Assembly: GCA_016794125.1 (NCBI GenBank)
Contig: JAEUKT010000004.1
Coordinates: 631,460-695,459 of the forward strand
Direction of reading: 5' to 3'
Length of the DNA: 64,000 nucleotides
Source: Alphaproteobacteria bacterium
GTDB lineage: Bacteria; Pseudomonadota; Alphaproteobacteria; Micavibrionales; UBA2020
Shown here: piece by piece, positions 33,455-42,107 of the stretch
Position numbering within the stretch: the first letter of the stretch is position 1
Layout: every line of letters starts with the position of its first letter
Made by a program: the position numbers and the translations under genes
Notes under the pieces: generated by a model
The model's input: only the letters and a program-made list of their open reading frames with translations
Told to the model about the DNA's origin: nothing
The model's database searches: none

Positions 33455-36301
33455 ATGACTGAAATTACAAATGATCGTGAAGAGGAAGCGATAAATACGT
33501 TGGGCCTACCTTTAGACCCTGCGCAAATGGTGCGCATTGAAGCGGTACACCGGGGATTTCTTTACCAGCATCTATATGCCACGGCATGTCTCCTGACGGT
33601 TGGTCGACAGCCGAATAATAGTACCATTGTAGAGCGAGACGAAGATATCGAACTACTTTCCCAAACACATAGGCGCTACGTTCAAGTTAAAACAAGATCA
33701 AGACCTCTTCAACCGGGAGATATCAGTGGCGTTCTCGAACGATTTTCGGAGATACGTCGAGAGCACACCGAGAATAGACGTTCCGGAACGCCTATTTTTC
33801 GGATCGTTACGAATGTCGAGTTAGGCCCACAACTTTTACAACAAGTGAATGGGGAGACTTGGCCTGAAGATGTTGAGTTCATCACGCCTGGCACACCTTT
33901 GAATACATCACAGCCGCCTGCATGGCCTGATCTAGAAGCCGCATTAAGATGGTGTATCAATGCAGCTGCTAATGTGCCCTTTGGTTCATTAGCGCCTGAA
34001 ACCTTGGTGTGGAAGCTAGCGTCCCGCGTACAGTATGCTGCATCTGGTAATCAAGAGCATAGCTTTCATGCAGAACAAATGCCTGCCCTCCTTGAACAGC
34101 TACTTATACAGCTTCAAAGCTTTCCTGAGCCACCGTTGAGCTATCGTCCACAAATCAATGAACCTTTGTTAGTTAGCCAATCCAGAATACGTATACTGAC
34201 TGGGTTCTCTGGAGCCGGGAAAACGGCTTGGGCTTCGCAAGCCGCTCTACACTGTCCCCAACCGCTTGTCTACTATGATGTAGGTAATATGCCAGCGGAA
34301 TCAGCTGCTAGCGCTCTTGCTCGCGAACTAACTGCTCGGTTTTTAGGTAGGCAAGGCGGTGCAGTATTAGCTGAAAGCGTTGGGATTAATATTCTGCGCG
34401 CTTGTGCACGCCGTCTCGAACAAGAAAATATTGACGTTACTGTGGTCTTGGATAACGCCCATCGTTTCGCGGCGAGCACTTTAATCGCCATTGTTGAAGC
34501 GGCTCCTAATTTAAAATTTTTGCTTATCGCACAACCGTGGTCTGATCAAGCACTCATTGAAGCGCGACTTCAAATCAGAGCTGAGCAACTTGAAGGGTGG
34601 TCGCAAGACGATATTGCGGCTGAGGGCAATGTTCAGAATTGCCGTGTAAGCCAAGAGGCTGCACGGAGAATTAGGCATCTTACTGGAGGGTTACCGCTTT
34701 ACGTCCAAGGAGCCATTACCATTATCATGTCAAGCTATAATGGTGATGCAGAACTTTTCTGTGATGCAATTGAAGCGCAGACTCACGCAGAAGACACTCC
34801 ACAAGAAATCATTCTCCAACAGGTATTTGACCAGTTGACTGAAAATGCACAACGGGCAGCAGCTGTTCTAAGCCTATGTGATATTGCGCTTACGAATGAC
34901 GAAGTGCTTACTGTTGTTAATGTTGCAATATCCACTCCGACTGGAGCTGCGCGCTCCCTACGTGAACTAAAACGCAACTCAATGCTAATCAATTTTCAAG
35001 GAGGACAAGTTACCTTACATGATGCGTTACGCCCTCTCGCAACTGCCGCCCGAAGCCTCCTGACATCTGAGTTAGAGCAAGCAATACTTGTTCGTCTTTA
35101 TGAGGTTTTGAGGGAATCTCTTGCAAATGATCGGAGTATTCCTAGGTTAAACTTGATTTTTAGACTGCTTCCACAAATAGGGCAGACAGAAACTCTTGTG
35201 GACATTGCAACACACGAGATGTTCCATGAACAAGGTGATCAGCGCGTTCTACGTATCGAGCTTGAAAATGCTGCGAATAATGAAACTTCATCTATAAGAG
35301 ATCGCTATTGGGCTCATGACGCTTTAGCCTATTGGGAGAGCCGTGATGGGGGGCGTCCAAGCGCTGAACGTTTAGCGGAAATGCGTAGGCTGGTTGAGGA
35401 GGGCTCTCTTGGTGAAAGAGAGCAGATTGGACTTTGCTTTAAAGAAATCGCTGCCGCCAGCGATCGCCAAGCTCTTGAACGCGCCTATAGTTGTGGCAAA
35501 GAGCTTACTCGGCAAGGAACAGAATCTCGTCGCATGTTACGCTACAATTACGCCGTAATGCTGAACAGATTTCGAATCTTTGATAGCGTTATCTCTATTT
35601 TAGATCCATTGATTGCCGAATATTTCCAATTTTTTGGGATTCAGGAAGAAGCGCTTTTTATGGCGAGTAATATGCAGGTTCGCGACATGCTTCCGCAACC
35701 GCTCGACTTGGAGAATATTAAACATTTAGGCGATGCTCTTTCTCTTTGGTCACATGCGCGTGTAGGGCTTGACCAACCTCCTATGTTTCGTCGAATCCAT
35801 GCAATGAAGTTTTATACTGTGGCTCAGGCAGGACGTTCTGCTGTTAGTGCCGGTATGGAATGCGTGGATGATTTTTTAGTCATTATGGCGGATGCTATCG
35901 GGGCAAGGCAAATAATGGAAACCCATGTATTGCCTCTGGTAGAGCATTTTCATTTGACTGATCTGATTTTAGAAACTCGAAGTATATATGCTATCGTGCT
36001 GGCCTGGAATGGAGAGATTGGGAATGCCCGTCAGGAGTTACGTGCGCTGGGCGAATATCTTCATAATCCAGAGCAAACAGAGATGCTCGCCAACCGTAGC
36101 CGGCATGTCGAAGATATAGCTTCGAGAAGATTTCGCCTCGAAAGACAGCGCCCCCCTTCGAATGCGCTCAGTATGATTCTTAATGCTTCCCAACCTCAAA
36201 TAAGAAGTGCATCGGGACGTAGGGCAGGACGCGCGCCGGGACGTAATGAGCCGTGTCCATGTGGCTCTGGACAGAAATATAAACGATGCCATGGCAAATA
36301 G
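33455..36301 (+). CDS. Cap4-like nuclease - NTPase - SEC-C protein (Avs/STAND-like)
   Basis: The 948-residue protein has three recognisable parts. An N-terminal restriction-like nuclease shows ERDEDIELL followed by RRYVQVKTR (about 61-84), the D...QVK core of DUF4297/Cap4-type dsDNA nucleases. An NTPase has Walker A LTGFSGAGKTAWAS (about 247-258) and Walker B VTVVLDNAH (about 327-335). A long helical repeat-like region follows, and the last 22 residues are a SEC-C zinc motif (PCPCGSGQKYKRCHG). Nuclease-STAND-repeat layouts are those of antiviral Avs proteins, where the repeats bind a phage protein. A SEC-C end is unusual for them as far as I know. Confidence 0.75.
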   Translation: MTEITNDREEEAINTLGLPLDPAQMVRIEAVHRGFLYQHLYATACLLTVGRQPNNSTIVERDEDIELLSQTHRRYVQVKTRSRPLQPGDISGVLERFSEIRREHTENRRSGTPIFRIVTNVELGPQLLQQVNGETWPEDVEFITPGTPLNTSQPPAWPDLEAALRWCINAAANVPFGSLAPETLVWKLASRVQYAASGNQEHSFHAEQMPALLEQLLIQLQSFPEPPLSYRPQINEPLLVSQSRIRILTGFSGAGKTAWASQAALHCPQPLVYYDVGNMPAESAASALARELTARFLGRQGGAVLAESVGINILRACARRLEQENIDVTVVLDNAHRFAASTLIAIVEAAPNLKFLLIAQPWSDQALIEARLQIRAEQLEGWSQDDIAAEGNVQNCRVSQEAARRIRHLTGGLPLYVQGAITIIMSSYNGDAELFCDAIEAQTHAEDTPQEIILQQVFDQLTENAQRAAAVLSLCDIALTNDEVLTVVNVAISTPTGAARSLRELKRNSMLINFQGGQVTLHDALRPLATAARSLLTSELEQAILVRLYEVLRESLANDRSIPRLNLIFRLLPQIGQTETLVDIATHEMFHEQGDQRVLRIELENAANNETSSIRDRYWAHDALAYWESRDGGRPSAERLAEMRRLVEEGSLGEREQIGLCFKEIAAASDRQALERAYSCGKELTRQGTESRRMLRYNYAVMLNRFRIFDSVISILDPLIAEYFQFFGIQEEALFMASNMQVRDMLPQPLDLENIKHLGDALSLWSHARVGLDQPPMFRRIHAMKFYTVAQAGRSAVSAGMECVDDFLVIMADAIGARQIMETHVLPLVEHFHLTDLILETRSIYAIVLAWNGEIGNARQELRALGEYLHNPEQTEMLANRSRHVEDIASRRFRLERQRPPSNALSMILNASQPQIRSASGRRAGRAPGRNEPCPCGSGQKYKRCHGK

Positions 36302-36655
36302 ATACAATAGGCGAGTCCGCACTTGGCTCAGCGCATTTAATTGTACACAAGTGGTACACAAGCAAATTTAGTGGATAAAACTCTTTCGATTACAGGCCGC
36401 TTGCTTTTGCTGCCTCTCCCTGTGGGAAAGAGAAATGACGCTCGCCCCCCCCCCACGGTCTGCGGATGATGAGGACTTTTTAACAACGAGGCCATTTTTA
36501 TGGAATTGCAAGAGCTCTCCAAATCAACGCCTTTATTAGCAAATGTGTTTGTATATATTGACATTTACAAATTAAAAGAACAAACTTAGAACAAAGATTC
36601 AGAGCTGCGCAGTTCAAATACAAATCACAACTCAATCGCTGGGGCATTGAAGATA
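36302..36655. other. Gene-free junction between defence modules
   Basis: No gene is seen. The stretch has two GTACACAAG copies 2 bp apart (36343-36362) and a C10 run (36445-36454). It becomes A+T-rich before dcm, where a promoter is likely. Confidence 0.6.
36343..36362. repeat. Tandem 9-bp repeats GTACACAAG
   Basis: Two copies are separated by TG, the same 11-bp period as the repeats at the island ends but with another sequence. They may be arm sites left from a second integrase. Confidence 0.4.
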
Positions 36656-37801
36656 ATGACGAAATCGAATGCGAAGAAAAAGCAAAAGAAACACCTTAAA
36701 TCCGCTGATAAGTCCGCCTCGTTGTTAAAGGTGACAAAAGTATCTGCGGAGAAATTAAAATTAAATAAAGCCCCAGACCAAAACGATACGCGCAAACCCC
36801 GAGTAATTTCATTGTTTGCCGGATGCGGCGGCCTCGATTTGGGCTTTCACAAAGCTGGATATGAGATCGTCTATGCCAATGACATAGATCCTGCGGTAAA
36901 GGAAACATACGAATATAATTTAGGCACAATCGATATTCGCGATATCAGAACAATAAAGAAATCGGAACTCCCGGATGCCGATGTGGTTCTTGCCGGAATT
37001 CCTTGTCAGCCTTTTTCCAACGCCGGTAATCGTCGCTCTACGGCGGATGACAGAGGTACGCTTTTTGGCCAAGTGCTTGAGGTAGTCGATGAAAAAGCGC
37101 CCGCCGTGGTTGTTTTTGAGAATGTCAGAGGATTTTTGTCTTCGAAAGACGACAATGGGACGCCGATGCCGCTCCGTCTTCAAAAGGAGTTAAAACGGCA
37201 CGGATATGACTTGTATTATCAATTGGTGAATGCAAGTGATTATGGCGTCCCTCAAAATCGCTATCGCGTTTTTCTTATCGGTGTAAAAAGCAGTTCGCGT
37301 AAGTCGTTCGTATTCCCGACGCCCATTCCTAAGACAGATAAGCTTACGGTAGGCCATGTTATCGGAAAGCCTATGCCTAAAGACGAACAGAAGGAAGTTT
37401 GGGAATTGTCGCCGCAGTCGATTAAGCTAGCGCGTCATATTCCCGAAGGCGGGTCTTGGAAAAGTATCCCTGAAAAGCATCTCCCTCCGCGGTTGAAGCG
37501 GATTCTGAAAGAGATGAAAAGATATCATTCTCCAAACTTTTATCGTCGCTTCTCTAGAGAAGAAATTATGGGGACCATCACAGCCGCCGGTACTCCCGAG
37601 AATTCCGGCATTATACACCCATTGGAGAACCGTCGTTATTCTGTCAGGGAAATCGCGCGATTTCAATCGTTCCCCGATGATTTTAAATTTATCGGCCCTT
37701 CGGTTTCCAAGAAATATAAAATGATCGGGAATGCCGTCCCTAGTGTGCTGGCCTATCACATCGCCAATAGCATTAAAGAGCAATTATTCGATCTAGATTG
37801 A
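36656..37801 (+). CDS. DNA (cytosine-5-)-methyltransferase
   Basis: The 381-residue enzyme shows the ordered C5-methylase motifs: I VISLFAGCGGLDLGFHKAGY (SAM binding), IV GIPCQPFSNAG (catalytic Cys), VI FENVRGF, VIII QNRYRVFLIG, and X near REIARFQSFPDDF and GNAVP. A basic 45-residue N-terminal extension (KKKQKKH) precedes them. It opens a six-gene same-strand cassette with vsr next, so it is probably the protective methylase of a restriction system. The target sequence cannot be read from the protein. A TTG start at 36647 is possible. Confidence 0.93.
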   Translation: MTKSNAKKKQKKHLKSADKSASLLKVTKVSAEKLKLNKAPDQNDTRKPRVISLFAGCGGLDLGFHKAGYEIVYANDIDPAVKETYEYNLGTIDIRDIRTIKKSELPDADVVLAGIPCQPFSNAGNRRSTADDRGTLFGQVLEVVDEKAPAVVVFENVRGFLSSKDDNGTPMPLRLQKELKRHGYDLYYQLVNASDYGVPQNRYRVFLIGVKSSSRKSFVFPTPIPKTDKLTVGHVIGKPMPKDEQKEVWELSPQSIKLARHIPEGGSWKSIPEKHLPPRLKRILKEMKRYHSPNFYRRFSREEIMGTITAAGTPENSGIIHPLENRRYSVREIARFQSFPDDFKFIGPSVSKKYKMIGNAVPSVLAYHIANSIKEQLFDLD

Positions 37802-37868
37802 TACAGATTGATAATGGTTTGAGGTCGATGGACGAGCAGTAACGAATTTAACGACTGCTCCTTAACGT

Positions 37869-38396
37869 ATGGTTGATATTCACGATAAAAAGAAAAGATC
37901 TGCAATTATGTCGGCGGTTCGATCGAAGAATAATCGCTCGACCGAACTAAAAATATTGGCGGAGCTGCGGCGGAATAGAATATTTGGTTGGCGAAGACAT
38001 CTGTCTTTACCGGGGCATCCCGATTTTGCTTGGCGAGAACAAAAAGTTGCGTTGTTTGTGGACGGTTGTTTCTGGCACGGATGTAAAAAATGCAAAAAAA
38101 TACCCAAATCGAATGTCGAATTTTGGGTCGAAAAGGTAAGACGAAATCGTGTTAGAGATCGGCGTTATACAAGAGCCTTACAACGAAAGGGATGGAAAGT
38201 AATTCGAGTTACCGAATGCCAGATAGCCAATAGTCGCGGACTAGAAAAGGCTATTGTAAAAATCGTTAAGACTTTGCGTCTCGCTTGCATAGGATCGTAT
38301 GCCAAAAGGACGGCGGGGCGGGATTATGTATATCGAGTGGACGAGAAAGTCAAGAAGATCCAAAGACGGAAGAAATCAAAATTGAAAAGAAGATGA
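37869..38396 (+). CDS. vsr: Very short patch repair endonuclease Vsr
   Basis: Vsr nicks beside T:G mismatches that arise when 5-methylcytosine deaminates. The 175-residue protein carries the family core: VRSKNNRSTELKIL, LPGHPDFAW with the catalytic Asp, KVALFVDGCFWHGCKKC, and NVEFWVEKVRRNRVRD. The C-terminal 35 residues are a very basic extension (KKIQRRKKSKLKRR). It follows the C5 methylase by 67 nt, the usual pairing. Confidence 0.92.
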   Translation: MVDIHDKKKRSAIMSAVRSKNNRSTELKILAELRRNRIFGWRRHLSLPGHPDFAWREQKVALFVDGCFWHGCKKCKKIPKSNVEFWVEKVRRNRVRDRRYTRALQRKGWKVIRVTECQIANSRGLEKAIVKIVKTLRLACIGSYAKRTAGRDYVYRVDEKVKKIQRRKKSKLKRR

Positions 38397-38451
38397 TTGG
38401 GTCTTAGTCTCTTGTAGCGCGGGCTACCTCTGAATTGTAGGGCAAGAAGTT

Positions 38452-39300
38452 ATGTTTTTAAGCGATACTATCGTTGAAAATGCGTTCAATAGACTGGGTT
38501 CTTCAAAGAAATCCGGAAAGGGAGCTTTAGAGAAAACCTCCGTCCTGATGTATTTCTTATCGTTTGACGCGGCGAGTAAAAAACTAGGAAAGGAAATTCT
38601 GGATCTAAACGTCCGCACCGCCGACGGAAAATACAGTCGGGAGGTAATGGAAATAGAATTCGTTCGCCTTGTGAAGCTCAGGGACGCCCAAAACGGTAAG
38701 ATTAGAAACGTTTCGGAGTTGGGCAAGATCGACATAGGAGGCAAGACCCCCGGACAGAGGATGGCCTCAAATTTCCTCTCCGTACCTCTAAAAAACGCAG
38801 CGGAAAGTAAAAAAGAATACACGTATCCAAGCCGCCCCGCGGCACCAGTTTTTAAGATGGGGCCGACTGCGACGGGGAAGAGCTGGGGCCTGACTTACGC
38901 CGATGACTGGAATGCAAATTTGGGCAAGCTTTTGTCGGAGTGTCGTAGCAACACGCGATATACAGATCTGGCGATTTTTGTTTGTCGAGATTGCGAATTC
39001 GAGGGCAGGGCGGAATTAAGGAATGAGCTTTCTTTGCGCATCGGGGAAAGGTTTAGCGCCAAGCTAGCCGATTATTGGACGCGTCAAATGGAGGCCGAAA
39101 AGATCTTCGCGAAACATTTGATTAATCCCTATCAGGAAAATTTTCCCGCCGCGTTGCCTGACGGCTTTGCGGGTCAGGTCGATAAGGAGGCTCAAAAGTT
39201 CGCGAATATGTCGCGAGATCAGCTCATTGAGCAGATAGCCTATTTAGAGAGTTTACTAGATGCGGCGGGCATCAGTTATAAAACAGGTAGTGAGGGATAA
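38452..39300 (+). CDS. Unknown protein of the methylase-linked cassette
   Basis: The 282-residue product is not recognised. It is soluble, mixed alpha/beta, with a central PTATGKSWGLTYADDWN segment that superficially recalls a P-loop but lacks its context, CRDCEFEGR in the middle, and a helical end (SRDQLIEQIAYLESLLDAAG). It sits between vsr and the ParB-like gene, 2 nt before the latter, so it should belong to the same complex. A specificity or nuclease role is possible. Confidence 0.75.
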   Translation: MFLSDTIVENAFNRLGSSKKSGKGALEKTSVLMYFLSFDAASKKLGKEILDLNVRTADGKYSREVMEIEFVRLVKLRDAQNGKIRNVSELGKIDIGGKTPGQRMASNFLSVPLKNAAESKKEYTYPSRPAAPVFKMGPTATGKSWGLTYADDWNANLGKLLSECRSNTRYTDLAIFVCRDCEFEGRAELRNELSLRIGERFSAKLADYWTRQMEAEKIFAKHLINPYQENFPAALPDGFAGQVDKEAQKFANMSRDQLIEQIAYLESLLDAAGISYKTGSEG

Positions 39301-39302
39301 AT

Positions 39303-40430
39303 ATGAGTTCAAAACGTCCGAAGTTATTGTTGGAGAAACCCGATCCTCAAATCAAGAATAGGCTTTATAACGGTCGAAATCTGATCGTTTGGGAGGGGTA
39401 TGTAAAAGTTAGCTCGGTACAAGGTTGGGTGGACAACCCTCGTATCGATATCGCTAAAAAGAAATTAAAAGAGAAACTGGGGGACAGGGATCTCACTCAG
39501 GAAGAAATTTTTGAATTAATGAAGACTGACGAAGAAGTAAGACTTTCCGAGCTTCGTGACGATATATTGAAAAACGGTCTTAGAGAGCCCCTTACTTTGT
39601 CTTTCGACGGTAAGCTGCTTGACGGAAACAGGCGTTTTTTTGCGGTGAAGTATGCTTTGGACGGTATGAAACAGGATGATCCAAATAGGCCCGGACTGGA
39701 GATTGTACCCGCGTATATTTTAAATGAAAACGCAACGTCTGAAGACGAAGAGAATGTGCTAGTAGAGGAAAACTTTGCACCCTCGCTTAAAATCGAATGG
39801 CCGGACTACGTAAAGGCTAGGAAGGTGATTGAAAAAAAGGAGAACGGCCTTAAGCCGGAGATTATAGCAAGGCAGCTGAATTGGCCTAAGTCCAAAGTTG
39901 TCGATACGATTAAGATTTACGATATTATCAATGATTTCGAAACTTTCGCTATGTCTCCCGTAGACCCCAACGACGAGTATGGCGGTGGTTTAGGAATGAC
40001 TGAGCAACAAGCTCAATCCTTCGTATCAAAACACTATCAATATTTTAACGAGGCGCAAAAATCCTTTTTGGCCCCGCTTAAGGAGGATATCCAATTCAAA
40101 ATTCAATTTTTTAAATGGCTTAATGAGAAAAAGTTTTCTAGCTTTGCCGAAGTGCGCATCGCCCATAAGGCGTGGAGCGATCCCCACGTCAAGCCGATCA
40201 TTATGAGTCCGGCTCCCGGCGCGGCGAAAGACGCTAAAGCCACCATAGATTACAAAAACAGAGTGACCAAAAATACCGGCGAGGCAATTTTGAAAATCGA
40301 GGAGTTCGCTAGGTTTTTAAAAGAAATGTCGGCCGAAGAAATTAAAGGGCTTCCCCAGAACAGTCGCGATAAGCTTAACGAAGCAATGGAGCTAATCATT
40401 ACTTTAAGCGAAGCGGCTAACGAAGAATGA
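39303..40430 (+). CDS. ParB-like domain protein of the cassette
   Basis: The 375-residue protein has a ParB/sulfiredoxin-like N-terminal domain: RDDILKNGLREPLTLSFDGK, then LLDGNRRFFAVKYAL, which matches the ParB box (GxRRxxA). A helix-turn-helix-like region follows (PEIIARQLNWPKSKVVDTIKIYD, about 175-200), as in ParB. ParB folds bind and hydrolyse CTP and can slide on DNA; some relatives act in DNA modification systems. No ParA partner is present. The gene overlaps the SNF2 gene by ATGA, indicating coupled translation. Confidence 0.72.
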   Translation: MSSKRPKLLLEKPDPQIKNRLYNGRNLIVWEGYVKVSSVQGWVDNPRIDIAKKKLKEKLGDRDLTQEEIFELMKTDEEVRLSELRDDILKNGLREPLTLSFDGKLLDGNRRFFAVKYALDGMKQDDPNRPGLEIVPAYILNENATSEDEENVLVEENFAPSLKIEWPDYVKARKVIEKKENGLKPEIIARQLNWPKSKVVDTIKIYDIINDFETFAMSPVDPNDEYGGGLGMTEQQAQSFVSKHYQYFNEAQKSFLAPLKEDIQFKIQFFKWLNEKKFSSFAEVRIAHKAWSDPHVKPIIMSPAPGAAKDAKATIDYKNRVTKNTGEAILKIEEFARFLKEMSAEEIKGLPQNSRDKLNEAMELIITLSEAANEE

Positions 40431-42106
40431 TACTCGAGCTCGACGATCATCATGTCACAATAGCCGGTTCCGGAATTCCCTTTTTGACCTTAAAGGCGAA
40501 ACTCCACGAAAGGCTAAAGGGAAGTATTGTCGAGGAAAAGGGGCGAGTTTCGTTTTCTCGCGCTAGCTTGGGAATCGTCGCTGATTTACTACCCAGCGAA
40601 TTTCTGTCCAACCAAAACATCGTAGCGGCGATAGAGCCGATCAACGCCCATGCGCAGGCGCGTGAGCGAGTGCTTGAGATAGTGGAGGGGAATGTTTCGC
40701 TGGGTGTTTCCGATGAATGGTTAAATCGTTTAGATCCCGCGCAAGCTGTCGCTGTCGCGGGGATGGTCGTGCCTGGCTTATATGGGTTATGCTTGTTCGA
40801 TGAACAAGGTAGCGGAAAAACGGTAATGACAATCGCCGCTTTCGACATTCTTATGGAGCAAAAAGTTGTCGATGCTATGATCGTTGTCTGCCCTAAAACT
40901 ATGCTTTCGGCTTGGCCAAACGATTTGGAAAAATTTCTTCCGGGAAAGTACAAGGTGACGGTCGCGGATGGAAATCCCGCCGAAAGATTTGATAAGGCTC
41001 TAGAAAATTTCGACCTCTTGCTTACTAATTTTGAAGGCGTTCAACATATATATACTGGGATTAAGGCTCTGTCAGGGTCTAAAAAGTTCTTACTGGTGGT
41101 GGATGAATCCTTTTTTGTTAAGAACCCGGACGCTCAGCGAGCCGAAGCGGCTACCAAATTACGCTCGTGTTGTATGAAGTGCTATGTTCTTTGCGGCACA
41201 CCCGCGCCAAATTCGGCCTACGACTTAATTAATCAGTTTGATATGGCCGACACCGGATATACGTTCGGTTCTTTTAGCAAGAGCAAAGACGAGAATTTTG
41301 ACACGGATAAAATTGTGGAATTGGTAGATACTCGAGGGACTTATATTAGACGTTTAAAAACCGATATTTTATCGGACATTCCTGATAAGAACTTTCATAT
41401 TGAACATGTCCAGTTGACCGGAAAACAGGCGGATATGTATGAAAAGGCGCGGACCGATTTACTGTTGGAATTGCGCGGCCTTGATAACAAAACTTTCAAA
41501 AAGAAGCTGGCGTCCTACTTTCAAAAACGCGCCGCGCTGCTCCAAATTTGCGCCAATCCCGCTTCAATCGATCCGACTATGACGGACGAGGCCGCGAAAT
41601 TGAAAGCGCTGGACGCTTTAATATCGAGGCTGATTTCCGCCGGTAGGAAGGTGATCGTTTGGTCCTTCTACAAAAAAAGCATAGAAGAGGTTTGCGAGCG
41701 TTATAAAAAGTATTCCCCCCTGCGCGTGGACGGTAGCGTGGATACAAAATCAAGAAACGATGCGGTTTTAGCCTTCCAGAACGATCCCGGAAGAATGCTG
41801 TTTGTCGCAAACCCCGCGGCGGCGGGCGCTGGCATAACTCTTCATGCCGCTTATGACGCAATTTACCTATCTTATTCTAATCAAGCCGCTCACTATCTGC
41901 AATCTTTGGACCGAATTCACCGGCGAGGACAGAAGTCTAAGGAGGTCAATTATTACCTTCTTGTGTGTAGAAATACGATTGAAGAAACGGAGGTGCGAAG
42001 ACTTCGTGAGAAGGAGCTGCACCAACACTCCTTGCTGGGCGATCAGATTACATGGCCCTCTGACCTGGACGATGCGCTATCTGAATTGTCACACCCGATA
42101 ACATAA
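40427..42106 (+). CDS. SNF2-family DNA translocase/helicase-like ATPase
   Basis: The 559-residue ATPase shows SF2/SNF2 motifs: I FDEQGSGKTVMTIAAFD (about 125-141), Ia VVCPKTMLSAWPNDLEKF, II VVDESFFVKN (DES-F in place of DEAH), III LCGTPAPNSAYDL, V NPAAAGAGITLHAA, and VI QSLDRIHRRGQ. No accessory HNH or nuclease domain is visible. SNF2 ATPases move along duplex DNA and drive restriction in several defence systems (for example DISARM drmD). The next gene starts 1 nt after its stop and encodes a nuclease-like protein. Confidence 0.88.
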   Translation: MILELDDHHVTIAGSGIPFLTLKAKLHERLKGSIVEEKGRVSFSRASLGIVADLLPSEFLSNQNIVAAIEPINAHAQARERVLEIVEGNVSLGVSDEWLNRLDPAQAVAVAGMVVPGLYGLCLFDEQGSGKTVMTIAAFDILMEQKVVDAMIVVCPKTMLSAWPNDLEKFLPGKYKVTVADGNPAERFDKALENFDLLLTNFEGVQHIYTGIKALSGSKKFLLVVDESFFVKNPDAQRAEAATKLRSCCMKCYVLCGTPAPNSAYDLINQFDMADTGYTFGSFSKSKDENFDTDKIVELVDTRGTYIRRLKTDILSDIPDKNFHIEHVQLTGKQADMYEKARTDLLLELRGLDNKTFKKKLASYFQKRAALLQICANPASIDPTMTDEAAKLKALDALISRLISAGRKVIVWSFYKKSIEEVCERYKKYSPLRVDGSVDTKSRNDAVLAFQNDPGRMLFVANPAAAGAGITLHAAYDAIYLSYSNQAAHYLQSLDRIHRRGQKSKEVNYYLLVCRNTIEETEVRRLREKELHQHSLLGDQITWPSDLDDALSELSHPIT

Positions 42107-42107
42107 A

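Noticed and set aside
38848..38900. P-loop (Walker A) in the 282-aa cassette protein
   Set aside because: PTATGKSWG lacks the GxxxxGK[S/T] spacing and no Walker B follows.
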